Positions 1-10,187 are shown, counted from the stretch's first letter. The stretch is 64,000 nt of DNA from JAFGNB01 sp050304135 (GCA_050304135.1 JBNLDC010000023.1:1-64000), one strand, 5' to 3'. Numbers and translations: made by a program. The notes: generated by a model not told the origin, from the letters alone.

Positions 1-188
1 GACAGCAGGTGGTTAAAACAAACAGAAGTGTAAATCAAAATGTGTGTACTGGGTAGTATGGACGAATGTAATGGAATGACGAAAACAGTCTCTAAATCAA
101 CTCTTTTTATGTTTCATTATGTAAATGTGGGATGGTAGTGAAATTCAATAATGTATATTGAGCCAAGCAATCAATATTGGAAAAGATT

Positions 189-1157
189 TTATAAGGTATA
201 TTCATCAAGCTCGATTCTCAGCTTTGAAAAAACTCTATTCCAATCCTCAGTAATAGTTCTTTTCATATTTTTACTGTTCTCTTTATATTTGTTCAAATCT
301 GCTGCAACTGTTGTTATCGCGGTAACGATCTCGGTATAGGTGTTATTAACGAATACCGCTTCTGTAAAATATTCGCGAAGAACAATTTTATCTGATGTAA
401 TCAGTGGTTTTTCTGTTGCTACCGCCTCATAGCAACCGCACAGCATGCAGTAATCAGATTTTGTCAGAACGAGTACAATATCGCAGGAGAAAATATGATT
501 GATGAAGTCGTCTTCTGAAAGGAAACCGGTTAGTGTTACATTCGAGGGGACAACCGGTTGGTTGCTGTATTTTTTACGAAAGTTACCGGTGATGTAAAAA
601 TGAAACCCTTTCGACAATTCCTGAGCCGCGGAGAGTACCTCCGTGATTGGTTCATCATTGCCAAAAGAGGAGATAAGTAATACATTGGTGTCACCAATCA
701 GTGGCATTTGTTTTTTAGGGGTCAGATCCGGCAATTTGTCAGGGAGCACAAATGGGTGGCCGCCGGCCTTAACAACAAGATCGGCAAGGAATTGATTAGT
801 AACGATAGTTAAATCAGCAAATTTAAGGGTATAATAATGCATCCGCATAAACAGCCATATTGAGAAGGAACCGGAGTGCGGCTTATTCAGTCTGAATGTT
901 GTATGGCGATCAACGACAATTTTCAACCTTGTAAAAGATCCTATGAAACAGGCCAGTGTAGCTAAAAACATCGAAGGGTTCTGGACGAAGAGAATTGAGG
1001 GCCTATATTTAATGAGTGTATAGATGGTCTTGATTACAGATAAAGGATATCTTTTTATTCCCGGAATATCGAATAAAAACAGTTTGCACCCCAGTGCCCG
1101 GGAAAGTTCTATTGATCTCCGCTGGGTTTCCCATGTAATCCATATCCTCTTGTACAC
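189..1157 (-). CDS. GT-B glycosyltransferase (GT4-like)
   Basis: A 322-residue cytoplasmic glycosyltransferase, probably adding a sugar to a lipid-linked surface glycan. The N-terminal half is a Rossmann-like domain with a WETQRRS motif near residue 9. The C-terminal half contains a GCYEAVATEKPLI segment, which is the nucleotide-sugar-binding E-x-A region typical of GT-B enzymes. No membrane helix is seen. It lies 2 bases downstream of another GT4 gene on the same strand, so the two are probably co-transcribed. Donor and acceptor sugars cannot be read from the sequence. It is somewhat short for GT4, and the family assignment rests on the C-terminal motif. Confidence 0.75.
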   Translation of the reverse strand: MYKRIWITWETQRRSIELSRALGCKLFLFDIPGIKRYPLSVIKTIYTLIKYRPSILFVQNPSMFLATLACFIGSFTRLKIVVDRHTTFRLNKPHSGSFSIWLFMRMHYYTLKFADLTIVTNQFLADLVVKAGGHPFVLPDKLPDLTPKKQMPLIGDTNVLLISSFGNDEPITEVLSAAQELSKGFHFYITGNFRKKYSNQPVVPSNVTLTGFLSEDDFINHIFSCDIVLVLTKSDYCMLCGCYEAVATEKPLITSDKIVLREYFTEAVFVNNTYTEIVTAITTVAADLNKYKENSKNMKRTITEDWNRVFSKLRIELDEYTL

Positions 1158-1159
1158 AT

Positions 1160-2290
1160 TTAATCCTGTAATATATCGGTGTAAAATTTGATCAAATTTT
1201 CTTTTAAAATTCCAATTGAGTAGTTTTGAATTATATGTTTTTGGGCATTCTTTCCAACTGTAGTGCGCAGCGACGGATTTTCTATCAGTAATTTCAATTT
1301 TTTTGCCAGAGCCAGGTGATCATTTGAATCGACAAGGAATCCTGTGGAGTTATTCTGAATTACTTCCGTCATCCCCCCAACAGCAGTACAAATAACCGGT
1401 CGCGCCATCGCCATGGCTTCAAGCAGGGCCATCGGCAAACCTTCGTGGAATGAGGTAAGCACGAAGATATCAAATGAAGCGATAACCGATAAAATTTTTT
1501 TTTCAAAACCATGGAAGGAAACGATAGATGATAGGTTTCGTTCTTCAACAGCTGATACTAATGATGCCCGCAAGGGCCCGTCACCGAAGATTGAAATCAT
1601 AAATGGTGATTCAATTGTTTTTCTGAGGGTTTCTGCGGCATTCAGCAACATGGGAATATTTTTAGCTTGAACAAGTCTGGCTGCAGTCCCGATCCAGATT
1701 TTATCACCGACTCCAAACCGTGTTCTTATTTCTGTTGAGGAAGTGAATTGAGTATATTTAGCAGGATCGATCGCATTATTAATTTGGCGGATCTCTCCCC
1801 TGGGTTTTCGGGTTTGCAGATATTCAAACATTTCTCCCGATACGGCGATTATTGAATCACAAAAATATTTTATAAGTATTGAATCAATCCAAATTTTTAG
1901 ATAGGAACGGAGAAATTTTAATAAAGGTGGACTTTTTACGCGCTCATTTCTTCCATGAACAGTTCTTAAAATTGGTGTCTGAAAACACATGAATATATTA
2001 GAGAAAAAACCAACAGTATGCTCTTTATTACGATGAACATGAATTATATCGGGTTTAACTTTTTTTAAAATTCTGCTGCATTGTACAATAATTTTAAATA
2101 AATTGTGCCGGTTTTCATCAATAATTTCAATTGAAATACCACTTTTTCTCAAATTATCGGATAAAAGACTGTCGTTGAACAAAATACATAGAGGTTTGAC
2201 TGGGGGATTATTAAGGGCACATACCATCTGGTAAACCTGTACTTCAGCTCCAGCCCATATATCGCCAGAAATTATATGTACCACTTTCAT
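1160..2290 (-). CDS. GT4 family glycosyltransferase
   Basis: A 376-residue retaining GT-B glycosyltransferase. The N-terminus reads MKVVHIISGDIWAGAEVQVY, the usual acceptor-domain start with a G-A-E loop. The C-terminal domain has SFHEGLPMALLEAMAMARPV, with the E-x7-E donor-binding motif, followed by VGGMTEVI. Length matches the family. It is the first gene of a two-gene minus-strand unit with the GT at 189-1157. It probably works at the inner face of the inner membrane on an undecaprenyl-linked precursor. The specific sugar is unknown. Confidence 0.9.
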   Translation of the reverse strand: MKVVHIISGDIWAGAEVQVYQMVCALNNPPVKPLCILFNDSLLSDNLRKSGISIEIIDENRHNLFKIIVQCSRILKKVKPDIIHVHRNKEHTVGFFSNIFMCFQTPILRTVHGRNERVKSPPLLKFLRSYLKIWIDSILIKYFCDSIIAVSGEMFEYLQTRKPRGEIRQINNAIDPAKYTQFTSSTEIRTRFGVGDKIWIGTAARLVQAKNIPMLLNAAETLRKTIESPFMISIFGDGPLRASLVSAVEERNLSSIVSFHGFEKKILSVIASFDIFVLTSFHEGLPMALLEAMAMARPVICTAVGGMTEVIQNNSTGFLVDSNDHLALAKKLKLLIENPSLRTTVGKNAQKHIIQNYSIGILKENLIKFYTDILQD

Positions 2291-2443
2291 GATGAATATA
2301 CAATTATCCGGTTTCTAAGACCATGTGAGAAGTAAGCCTGTTTGCAGTATTGTATCTGAGTAAAATAAATAGTGCTATAGTATAATTCCAAAACATGCTA
2401 ATTGCGAATATTCCTTTTAAAAAAGAAATACCATGATTAATAA

Positions 2444-3610
2444 TTGAGCAGAGTGACAGATAAAATGATAGTAACAGTTGTATATGTTTGTCCGGGAGAC
2501 AAAGCGATTTCTGATGCGGGGATCGGCTATTACGCCTTAAAAATAAGGAACAGATGTTTTTTACGGGAATCTGGATCAGTTTTTCAAAAGGTGAGCTTCC
2601 TATTGAAAATCATGTGGGAGTTTTATCCGGGAATGATCTGAATGTTGTCAGGTAAATATTCTGCAGACGGGCAGAATTTGCAGGAACATTAAAAAAAGGT
2701 TTAAAATTATTTCTGTTTCCAATAATCACATTTTCGAGTATTGAAAACCATTTTTCAGAGTGACCGTTGATATTCTGTGGGCTGGAGGAATACTCATCTG
2801 CGGACTTCGCGGTAAAGGGAAATACTATTCCGAACCTGTCATAATTACTACGGAGAATCGAAGAATCAGATTTCTTGGCTACAATTGGGAGGGAAAAATA
2901 AATTACCCGGATCGGAGGATCTTATCGTCCATTCGCATGACAGCAAGGTCAACTACACTTGGAACAGAGGTTCACCTTATCCGCGCAATGCCGATACGTT
3001 AAATACCAACGTGTGCAATGACATTAAACGGTTCAAAGCAGAGGTTGATGAGTTCGTTCTTATTCCACACTCCACACTGAGGATTTGAGTTCATTCATTT
3101 GTCATCCTACGGAGTTATACTGGAGGCTAGATTATTCATTGATGCCGGTGCAGATTTTATAATCGGAAGCTAGGCGGACATTCTTTAAAGATATGAAAAG
3201 TATCTGCAAAAATACATATTCAACAGCATGGACAATTTTATTTTTAATTTAAGAATGGATTTTACTTGAATCGGAGCGAATCAAGCTGTTAAAAGAACTT
3301 TGGGTCAGACCCTGAATTTTACTTTGAATTCTGTCGATCTGATCGCCGATTCCAACCTGTTCCAATTACAAATAAGGATACTGTAACGTTCATTGAAAAT
3401 AAGTTTGTTAATTCACTTGAGGGAAGAATAGATAAATCAGCATTCAATGATGAATTACTCTACAGACAATTTGAGAACAACAATTCACAATTGAAATGGA
3501 TACGTATAAGATGGCACTTTTTGGAATGTTTCTACCATCCGAAAGTGGCACTATTGATTTTAAAAAAACAATGCATTTTATCAGACTGATAATCGGCAAC
3601 ATACGTGGGA
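2444..3610 (+). pseudogene. Degenerate CapA-like (poly-gamma-glutamate/capsule) protein
   Basis: No intact frame exists here, but fragments in all three plus frames line up in order with a CapA-type calcineurin-like capsule protein. They are CPGDKAISDAG (near 2490), GTLKKGLKL (near 2690), GKGKYYSEPVI then IRFLGYNWEGK (2810-2900), NADTLNTNVCNDIKRF (near 2990), LEARLFIDAGADFIIGS (3120-3170), YIFNSMDNFIFN (3213-3248) and FIENKFVNSLEG (near 3390). The family motifs DAGADxxIG and Y-S-x-x-N-F-I-F are recognisable. In-frame stops and several frameshifts separate the pieces. The span, about 1.17 kb, fits a CapA of about 380 residues. It lies just upstream of the ATP-grasp gene on the same strand, so it may once have headed that unit. 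Confidence 0.7.
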
Positions 3611-3696
3611 AAAAAGTCAGATGGTAAATAGCCCATCATTTTAAAGGCTAACCTATCAGAAAAAATCTGAAAGGGTTTTCAAGAAGGAAATTGTGT

Positions 3697-4815
3697 ATGT
3701 TTTCTGAATCAAATCCGAAAATACGTCGACTAATAAGATTTTTAATGTTGCCTTTCTGCTATTACAGGTTGAACTGGAAAGAGTGTTCCCGTTCACCGCT
3801 GTTGGTGGTTCTGGATTTTTTATACATTTTTTTTGTTCTGAAAACCTTCCCGGATCATTACGGGCCTTGCCGTTTGTGGGAAGTGGAACGGGGCAGATGG
3901 AAATATTATTACGGTTCAAGCTACCACCCGTACCAGCGGCTGCGACTTCGAAAACAAGTCCAGCGCTATGAGTACCAGATACTGTTTAATGATAAAGCGG
4001 TTTGCGAACAACTTTGCAGAGGAATAGGGGTGAGCCTGCCTGTTACCCTGGGAATTCTCAGTAAAGAGGGTGATTACCGGACGGAACTCGATGCAATGTT
4101 TGCTGGAACCAGCTCACATCAATTGATCGTAAAGCCCATTCTTGGCCATGCGGGAATGGGTATTGTACTGGCGGAAAAAACTTCCGGAGGAAAAATTGAA
4201 ATCCTGTGGAAAAAGGAGCGCACACCACTTTCCGGGTTTGTGATGAAAGAAGATGCAATTGTGCAGGAACTTCTCAAACAGGATAGCCGGATTGCTGCTA
4301 TATCAGGTGCAGCCATCAATACTGTCAGGGTCGTGACGCTGTTTCCCCGCAACCGGGATCCGGTGATCGTCAGTGCTACGATGCGTTTTAGTACCGGGGA
4401 TGCATTCGTTGATAACTGGAGTGCGGGTGGTGTTGCAGTTGGTGTTGATTGCAGTACTGGAAAGCTTTTACACTATGCGTTTGATAAGCAGGGAAACCGC
4501 TACACGAAACATCCTTCAACCGGTGTAGTGTTTGAAGGTTTTCAAATTCCCGAGTGGCAGGCGATAATAGATATCGCAAGCAAAGTCCAAACGGCATTTC
4601 CCTTTTACCGGCTCCTGGGAATGGATATAGCGATTAATGATGCGGGAGTTCCGGTTCTTATTGAAGTAAATGCGAATTCCGATCTGATCTTTCAGGAACA
4701 GACCTCGGGACCGCTACTTGCAATTCCCGAGGTACGGGCTGCGTTTTCGGAATACGGGCTTCTCGTTGCAAAGTGTCAGATGGAGTTGGCGGAACAAGCC
4801 ACCGGTAATACTTAA
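3697..4815 (+). CDS. Sugar-transfer-associated ATP-grasp protein
   Basis: A 372-residue ATP-grasp ligase of the type associated with sugar-transfer and exopolysaccharide loci. ATP-grasp enzymes join a carboxylate to an amine or thiol through an acyl-phosphate. Visible elements are VKPILGHAGMGI (nucleotide-binding glycine loop), INTVRVVT, and GMDIAINDAGVPVLIEVNANSD, which carries the metal-binding E/N residues near the C-terminus. I chose ATG at 3697 because AAGGA sits 8 bases upstream; a TTG 6 bases earlier would be too close to it. The next gene, a CapK-like ligase, follows after 27 bases. The substrate is unknown; relatives are assumed to add an amino acid to a glycan. Confidence 0.85.
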   Translation: MFSESNPKIRRLIRFLMLPFCYYRLNWKECSRSPLLVVLDFLYIFFVLKTFPDHYGPCRLWEVERGRWKYYYGSSYHPYQRLRLRKQVQRYEYQILFNDKAVCEQLCRGIGVSLPVTLGILSKEGDYRTELDAMFAGTSSHQLIVKPILGHAGMGIVLAEKTSGGKIEILWKKERTPLSGFVMKEDAIVQELLKQDSRIAAISGAAINTVRVVTLFPRNRDPVIVSATMRFSTGDAFVDNWSAGGVAVGVDCSTGKLLHYAFDKQGNRYTKHPSTGVVFEGFQIPEWQAIIDIASKVQTAFPFYRLLGMDIAINDAGVPVLIEVNANSDLIFQEQTSGPLLAIPEVRAAFSEYGLLVAKCQMELAEQATGNT

Positions 4816-4842
4816 AAAAACAGCAGTGAGGATCGTTGTACT

Positions 4843-6225
4843 ATGAAGTCGAAGTATGAATATATTTACCATCATCTACCGGTTACCCTACAGAATCTTC
4901 TGATATCCCTGTATGGTATGAAGGAAGAAGTGATCCGTTACCGTGGAAATTACCGGAACTATTGCGATACAATAAAGCCGCATCTGTCTTTTTCGAAAGG
5001 TGAATTGCGGGCATTTCAGGAACGACACCTGAAGACGATCGTCTCGGAAGCAAAAAAAAACGTTCCTTTTTACCGAAAAAACCTCGCTCAAAAGGGTTTA
5101 CCTCCGATCGACCGGCTCACCCTGTCGAATCTGCATGAACTGCCGTTGCTTGAGAAGATGTCAATCCGTGAACAACCGGCTGATTTCATCAATGTGTCTT
5201 TCAATAAAAGGCAATTGTTGACGGTCCATACAACGGGGTCTACCGGAACACCTCTTGACATAGTGTGTACTCCCGATATTCGTCAGAGAAACTATGCCTT
5301 TTTCAGCAGGTTTCTTGAATCGGTGGGGATTGATCCACATGGAAGCAGGGCAACCATAGGCGGCAGAATCGTCGTACACCATAACCGGAAGAAGCCGCCG
5401 TACTGGCGGTACAGCTACTTCCAAAAGAGTCTTCTTTTTTCTTCCTACCACCTTACTGATGACAATATGATTCAGTACATAAAAGCGTTAGGGCAATTCA
5501 AACCCTCCTATATCGATACGTATCCATCAAGCATTTTTACTTTGGCAGAATTTGCGAAAAAAAACAGGGTGAATGTATCTAATGTGACAAAAGCAATCGT
5601 GACGTCAGCCGAAACGCTTTTTCCCACTCAGCGCGAATGCATTGAATCACAATTCGGAGTTCCCGTATTCGATCAATATGGAGCAGCCGAGATGTGCATT
5701 TTTGTCGCACAATGCACACAGGGAAATTACCATATTCATTCCGATTATGGTATCGTTGAATTTATCCGGGAAGACGGCAGTCCTGCTGAATCGGGAGAAG
5801 AGGCGGAGATCGTATGCACAGGATTTATCAACCCCGTGATGCCGCTCATTCGTTACCGTATCGGAGACCGGGGTGTCCTGTCGGATGAAAATTGTGCATG
5901 TGGAAGCGGTTTTCCCATTCTTCGGCAGCTACTCGGTCGTACCGATGACGTTATCCAGACTCCGGACGGCCGTAAAGTGGGGCGGCTGAGTCCCGTACTG
6001 AAGGGTTTCCCTGTCAAGGAAGCGCAATATGTACAGGAGTGCATTGACGAGGTGATTGTCAGGATCGTCAGAGGAGAGAATTACACGGTAGAGACCGATC
6101 GTGAAATTATCGGTGAATTACGCAAGCGGCTCGGTATGGTTATCACGATTACCATACAACACGTGGATACCATCGAACGCGGAAAAGGTGGAAAGCTTCG
6201 GAGTGTCGTCTCATTGTTGCGCTGA
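4843..6225 (+). CDS. CapK/PaaK-like AMP-forming ligase
   Basis: A 460-residue phenylacetate-CoA-ligase-like protein of the CapK group found in capsule and exosortase loci. The adenylate-forming motif HTTGSTGTPLDIV occurs near residue 128, FDQYGAAEMCI (the Y-G-x-x-E motif) near 279, and LIRYRIGDRG near 332. A short cysteine-containing segment, ENCACGSG, follows. These proteins activate an acid as the acyl-AMP; in capsule loci the acceptor is presumed to be a sugar or amino sugar. GAGGA lies 10 bases before the ATG. It sits between the ATP-grasp gene and the polysaccharide deacetylase on one strand. The substrate is not inferable. Confidence 0.85.
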   Translation: MKSKYEYIYHHLPVTLQNLLISLYGMKEEVIRYRGNYRNYCDTIKPHLSFSKGELRAFQERHLKTIVSEAKKNVPFYRKNLAQKGLPPIDRLTLSNLHELPLLEKMSIREQPADFINVSFNKRQLLTVHTTGSTGTPLDIVCTPDIRQRNYAFFSRFLESVGIDPHGSRATIGGRIVVHHNRKKPPYWRYSYFQKSLLFSSYHLTDDNMIQYIKALGQFKPSYIDTYPSSIFTLAEFAKKNRVNVSNVTKAIVTSAETLFPTQRECIESQFGVPVFDQYGAAEMCIFVAQCTQGNYHIHSDYGIVEFIREDGSPAESGEEAEIVCTGFINPVMPLIRYRIGDRGVLSDENCACGSGFPILRQLLGRTDDVIQTPDGRKVGRLSPVLKGFPVKEAQYVQECIDEVIVRIVRGENYTVETDREIIGELRKRLGMVITITIQHVDTIERGKGGKLRSVVSLLR

Positions 6226-6374
6226 ACCCGTGTGTTTCCTGCAGCCGGATTGCTGCTTTAAAATTTCCCGCACCGTGAAGATACTCCAGCCTGCGGGAGT
6301 TGAGAATAAAAGGCAGGAGTGACTGGTCGAACACCAAATAGTATGAATTTCAACGGGACAATATAGAAAAAAGC

Positions 6375-7397
6375 ATGTCTCCACTATTTATTTTCCGGAA
6401 ATTTATCTCGGCAGCATATTTCCTTTCAGGCATAACTGAAAGAAAGATAATCAATTGTTCCCGGGAGCGCCGGTGGGTGATTCTCATGTATCACCGGGTG
6501 GTCAAACCGGACAAAGCCGGCGGATATGTCGAACCCGGAATGTTTGTGACCCCGGAAACGTTCGCCCTGCATTGTGCATTAATTGCCCGCTACTTCCGTC
6601 CTGTTTCGCTGGGAGAAATACTCCGGCCGGAAACAGGTGATTCCGACCAACCGCGATGTGCGATTACGTTTGATGACGGGTGGATTGATTTTAACACTCA
6701 TGCCTTCCCGATTCTATCGAAGTTTGCGATACCCTCAACGGTTTTTCTTCCGACGGATTTTATCGGCACCGAAAAACGGTTCTGGACAGATCGCCTTGTT
6801 GACATTCTTTCGAGCCTGTCAGCTCGAAAAAAGAGTTACGATACCCTTCCGGTTAATTCACTCGCCGCTAAGATCGTCTCATTAAACGGGAGCCTTATCT
6901 CCCGTATTGACAGGGCGATTTCACTACTTAAGTCGTATCCGCACAGTGAGGTTGTATCGACACTGAGAATTCTGGAAGAAAGGGGCTGCGGTTCACCATC
7001 GGAAGACGGACGTTCTTTTCTCAACTGGAACGAAGTTCGTGCCCTCAGGTCAACCGGCCTTGTAACGTTCGGTTCACATACCGTCAGCCATTCCATACTC
7101 AGTTGTGAGTCGGAAGAGATGTGCATTCAGGAGCTTAAGAATTCGCGGAAAAGGCTTATCGCGGAGAAAGCCATTGATGCCGGAACGGTTCCTTTCTGTT
7201 ATCCTAACGGTGGATTCACGACGTCCGTGGCCCGACAGGTGAAAAAAACCGGTTACAGCTGTGCCGTCACGACCCAAAGGGGGTGGAATGATCATCGAAG
7301 CGACCGGTTCATTCTCAAGCGTGTGGGGATGCACCAGGACATGTCGTCGAGTATTTCAATGGCTTTAAGGAGAATCGCTTCGGGAGCAGGCAAATAG
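6375..7397 (+). CDS. Polysaccharide deacetylase (NodB family)
   Basis: A 340-residue metal-dependent deacetylase that removes N- or O-acetyl groups from glycans. VILMYHRV is at about residue 35, TFDDG at 98-102 (catalytic base and metal aspartates), and SHTVSH at 234-239 (the two metal histidines). An insert of about 110 residues separates the first and second metal motifs, as in the exosortase-associated branch. CYPNG near 273 matches the usual fourth motif. There is no cleavable signal peptide. It follows the CapK-like gene by about 150 bases and precedes the GT39-like gene. Confidence 0.9.
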   Translation: MSPLFIFRKFISAAYFLSGITERKIINCSRERRWVILMYHRVVKPDKAGGYVEPGMFVTPETFALHCALIARYFRPVSLGEILRPETGDSDQPRCAITFDDGWIDFNTHAFPILSKFAIPSTVFLPTDFIGTEKRFWTDRLVDILSSLSARKKSYDTLPVNSLAAKIVSLNGSLISRIDRAISLLKSYPHSEVVSTLRILEERGCGSPSEDGRSFLNWNEVRALRSTGLVTFGSHTVSHSILSCESEEMCIQELKNSRKRLIAEKAIDAGTVPFCYPNGGFTTSVARQVKKTGYSCAVTTQRGWNDHRSDRFILKRVGMHQDMSSSISMALRRIASGAGK

Positions 7398-7532
7398 TGT
7401 TTGTCTGAAAACCCTTCCGGTCTTTGGATGACTGCAACATACAGTCTGTATCGCTGTAAAAGTATTTTTTGCAGGAGAAGAATCACTTATCTGCTGTCTG
7501 CTGAATTACATTGTTTTGTGTGAAGAATATCT

Positions 7533-9077
7533 ATGAAACAAACATTTCCAAAAAAGAAAGCATCAGATATAATTTTCCTGGCTTCGATTGCGATATGGAT
7601 GGTACTGCAGATTCTGTTCATGTGCCCCGACAGTATCGTCGATGACTGGATGGGGTGGCGACAGGCAGACACCCAGACCATCGCGAGAAATTTTCTACTG
7701 CCACATTCCAATCTCCTGTATCCCCGGATAAATTGGGGGGGGGCCGGTCCGGGGTATGTTGAGAGTGAACTGCAGATTTATCCCGCGCTTATTGCCCTGA
7801 TAATGCGGTTTACCGGTACCGGTGAATGGCCGGGTCAGATTCTTTCTCTTCTTTTTATCGTACTATGCTCACTTATTCTCAGAAAAATGCTTAGTGAAGA
7901 GTTCGGTGTATTCCCGGCAACAATGGCTGCCTTATATTTTCTCACCTGCCGTGTTCCGGCATTTCTGGCGATGTCGGTTCAGCCCGATGCGCTCTGCTTT
8001 CTGCTGTATCTGATCAGTTTCTACTGGTTTGTGGCGTTCCTGAAACATCATCGTATACGTACATTTTACCTGTCTGCAGGAGCTGCCGTGCTGGCGGCGA
8101 TGGTGAAACCGACGGCACTGAACATTGGAATTTTTGAGTTTCTCTACCTCTTGATGGCGGATCGGCAGAGTCTCAAAATAAAAAAGGTGTGGGCAGGTTG
8201 GTTGGGAATTCTGCTTGTTTTTACCCTGTTTATTCTGCATGGAAACAACCTCTACCAGCAGTTCGGCAATACGTTCGGTGTGCTCCTTAATGGGGACAGC
8301 AAATTGCCCGGTATTAAAAATCTTCTTAATCCCGGTTTGTATCTCACCATTTCCATTATTGCCTTTAAATGGATGGCAGGGTATGCAGGTTTGGCAGCCG
8401 GAGCAATTGTATTACTGAGCAGGAGAGTTTCGAAGATTGAATGGGCATTGCTGGTCTGCAACAGCGTGGCATTACTCGTAGCCATGCGGTATACCTCGAA
8501 CGTATGGTACGGTCCTCATTACCATATCTTCCTTGCGCTTCCCACGGTATGGTTTCTGGCGCATGCCATTAAAATAGTAATGACATGGGGTGCCAGGTAT
8601 CGCTATACCGGTATGCTGTTCATACTTCTTTTTGCGGTTCTCCTTCCGCTGCGTTACCGGAGTCAGGTGAAATTGAGAACGTCGCCTCACCTTCCCGCCG
8701 GTGCGGACCACGCTGTTTCTGCGATGGGTAAGGAACTATCGCAGATTGTATCACTGAATGATCTCGTGGTGGTGAAGAGTGTTGCCCGCTCAACTGCTGA
8801 GGATACCTGGAATAACAGGAGTAATAATTTTGAGGATCCGAGGATTTTTTATCTTGCGAACACGCGTGGGTGGGTACTGCCTGTAGACAGTATAACGGTT
8901 GAGAAGTTCGTACGGTATAAGGAGGAGGGTGCCCGGTATTACATTGATCCCTACAGCCGTAATGAAGAATGCGGAGGACGTCCGGAAAATACGAGCATTA
9001 CGGACTCTGACCGGTGGCTGGAAAAGAATGCGGAAAAAATATATGAATCAGAGTGCGGTTGTATTTACAGGTTGTAA
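7533..9077 (+). CDS. GT39/ArnT-like membrane glycosyltransferase
   Basis: A 514-residue polytopic membrane protein. The first membrane helix (about 13-30) is followed by DDWMGWRQADT at 37-47, matching the acidic first periplasmic loop with catalytic aspartate seen in polyprenyl-phosphate-sugar transferases (PMT_2/GT39). About ten further hydrophobic segments run to residue 370, and then a soluble C-terminal domain of about 130 residues. Such enzymes move a sugar from a lipid phosphate onto a glycan or protein in the periplasm. It is the last gene of the plus-strand unit. Acceptor unknown; glycosylation of a secreted protein is as plausible as of polysaccharide. Confidence 0.8.
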   Translation: MKQTFPKKKASDIIFLASIAIWMVLQILFMCPDSIVDDWMGWRQADTQTIARNFLLPHSNLLYPRINWGGAGPGYVESELQIYPALIALIMRFTGTGEWPGQILSLLFIVLCSLILRKMLSEEFGVFPATMAALYFLTCRVPAFLAMSVQPDALCFLLYLISFYWFVAFLKHHRIRTFYLSAGAAVLAAMVKPTALNIGIFEFLYLLMADRQSLKIKKVWAGWLGILLVFTLFILHGNNLYQQFGNTFGVLLNGDSKLPGIKNLLNPGLYLTISIIAFKWMAGYAGLAAGAIVLLSRRVSKIEWALLVCNSVALLVAMRYTSNVWYGPHYHIFLALPTVWFLAHAIKIVMTWGARYRYTGMLFILLFAVLLPLRYRSQVKLRTSPHLPAGADHAVSAMGKELSQIVSLNDLVVVKSVARSTAEDTWNNRSNNFEDPRIFYLANTRGWVLPVDSITVEKFVRYKEEGARYYIDPYSRNEECGGRPENTSITDSDRWLEKNAEKIYESECGCIYRL

Positions 9078-9130
9078 GGCAGCAACCGAGCATGTATGAA
9101 TAATTCTTCCATAATTCCGAAATTGGAGAA

Positions 9131-9913
9131 TCAATGAGGATGTTTCGGTAAATCAGTCAATGGAATATCTTCCGGAACGATTGCAGGGGGATTATCCCCT
9201 CCCCCTGGAGATCCGTCATTAGTACTTTGATAATAGGAATATCCACCAATTGCGCCACCGATTACTGCAACCGCCGCTGTACCGATCAATAGCCTTTTCA
9301 AGACCGGGGATTTCTCTCGGGTGGAGGCCCGATTCCGGGTTTTTCCTGCCTGTAAAGCGGCTGCACCGCTTTCGGTAGAGATGACGTCATTCGATGAAAT
9401 TCGCTGCATGATTTCTTCGGCCAGAATACCAACCGCCATTTCGACCGAGGCCCGGTTGAATTTTTTGATAGTTTGTTTAACGGGCCTGAAAACGCTATTT
9501 GATTTGACATCAACCGCGTTCAATGAAATCGTATATCCTTTCCTGTCTGAAAGAATTTCGCCATTGATGACTACATCAACAACCAGCAGGTAGCCGATGG
9601 CAAGAAGGCAGGAATTTTCGCGGCATTTGAGCAGTTCCGGATTTCCCTGAGTGCTGATAATAGTATCGATCATCCATGAATCGAACACCATAGCCTTTGA
9701 ATCTTCGGCGATTTTTTTCCGAAAAAAGGTAGATACCTTCAAGACGGTATTGTCTTTCAGGATACTCTTATTTTCAAAGTTCAGTGCGGCGATAATTGTA
9801 CTTTCCTGTGATACTACCGGTGATGCAATAAGCAAAATAATAAGCGTTCCAAATAGTGCCGGCAACCGGATACGGTTTGAGGGAAAGGGCGGAATGGTTA
9901 AATGTTCAGACAT
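9131..9913 (-). CDS. Envelope protein with TolB-N/CsgG-like domain
   Basis: A 260-residue protein of unknown role. A hydrophobic segment at about 18-34, ending near ASPVVSQ, looks like a signal peptide or anchor. Residues 38-175 resemble the TolB-N/CsgG-like fold (IIAALNFENKS, then a two-cysteine stretch KCRENSCLLAIGYLL, then VDVVINGEIL). A second hydrophobic segment (about 208-226) and a Gly/Pro-rich tail follow. Cytoplasm-facing or periplasmic topology is unclear. It is transcribed from the same strand as the 1619-residue secreted protein, with a repeat element between them. It could help export or scaffold that protein, but this is a guess. Confidence 0.6.
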   Translation of the reverse strand: MSEHLTIPPFPSNRIRLPALFGTLIILLIASPVVSQESTIIAALNFENKSILKDNTVLKVSTFFRKKIAEDSKAMVFDSWMIDTIISTQGNPELLKCRENSCLLAIGYLLVVDVVINGEILSDRKGYTISLNAVDVKSNSVFRPVKQTIKKFNRASVEMAVGILAEEIMQRISSNDVISTESGAAALQAGKTRNRASTREKSPVLKRLLIGTAAVAVIGGAIGGYSYYQSTNDGSPGGGDNPPAIVPEDIPLTDLPKHPH

Positions 9914-9968
9914 TACTTACATCCTTAAAAACATAGTATTACTATTGGTTAAAAACGATTGGTTTCCA

Positions 9969-10123
9969 CTAATTAGTTTTTGTTCACAATGCAAATATGT
10001 GCTATCCTTCGACAAGCTCAGGATGAGCGGAATGTGCCTAATTCACCTAAAAAGGTCGCTCATGCTGAGCCTGGTCGAAGTATGCGCGGCCTTTTTTGCT
10101 GTATTCTGAACGGATACTAATCA
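9969..10123. repeat. MITE-like repeat, copy A (REP-type hairpin core)
   Basis: A diverged copy of the element seen at 46037 and 48852. Its ends, CTAATTAGTTTTTGTTCA and (inverted) TGATTAGTATCCGTTCA, form imperfect terminal inverted repeats. The interior has a long stem in which CTTCGACAAGCTCAGGATG pairs with the complementary arm ending GGTCGAAG. No coding capacity. It lies between the TolB-N-like gene and the giant secreted-protein gene and could act as a transcript terminator or stabiliser. Confidence 0.65.
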
Positions 10124-10187
10124 AAATATGGTGATTACAACAAATTCAATTATTTCCGGATTATGCATAGTTTTCGGTCTATTAAAG

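Noticed and set aside
9651..10109. A 152-codon plus-strand open frame
   Set aside because: It is antisense to the TolB-N-like gene and continues through MITE-like copy A; composition is not protein-like.
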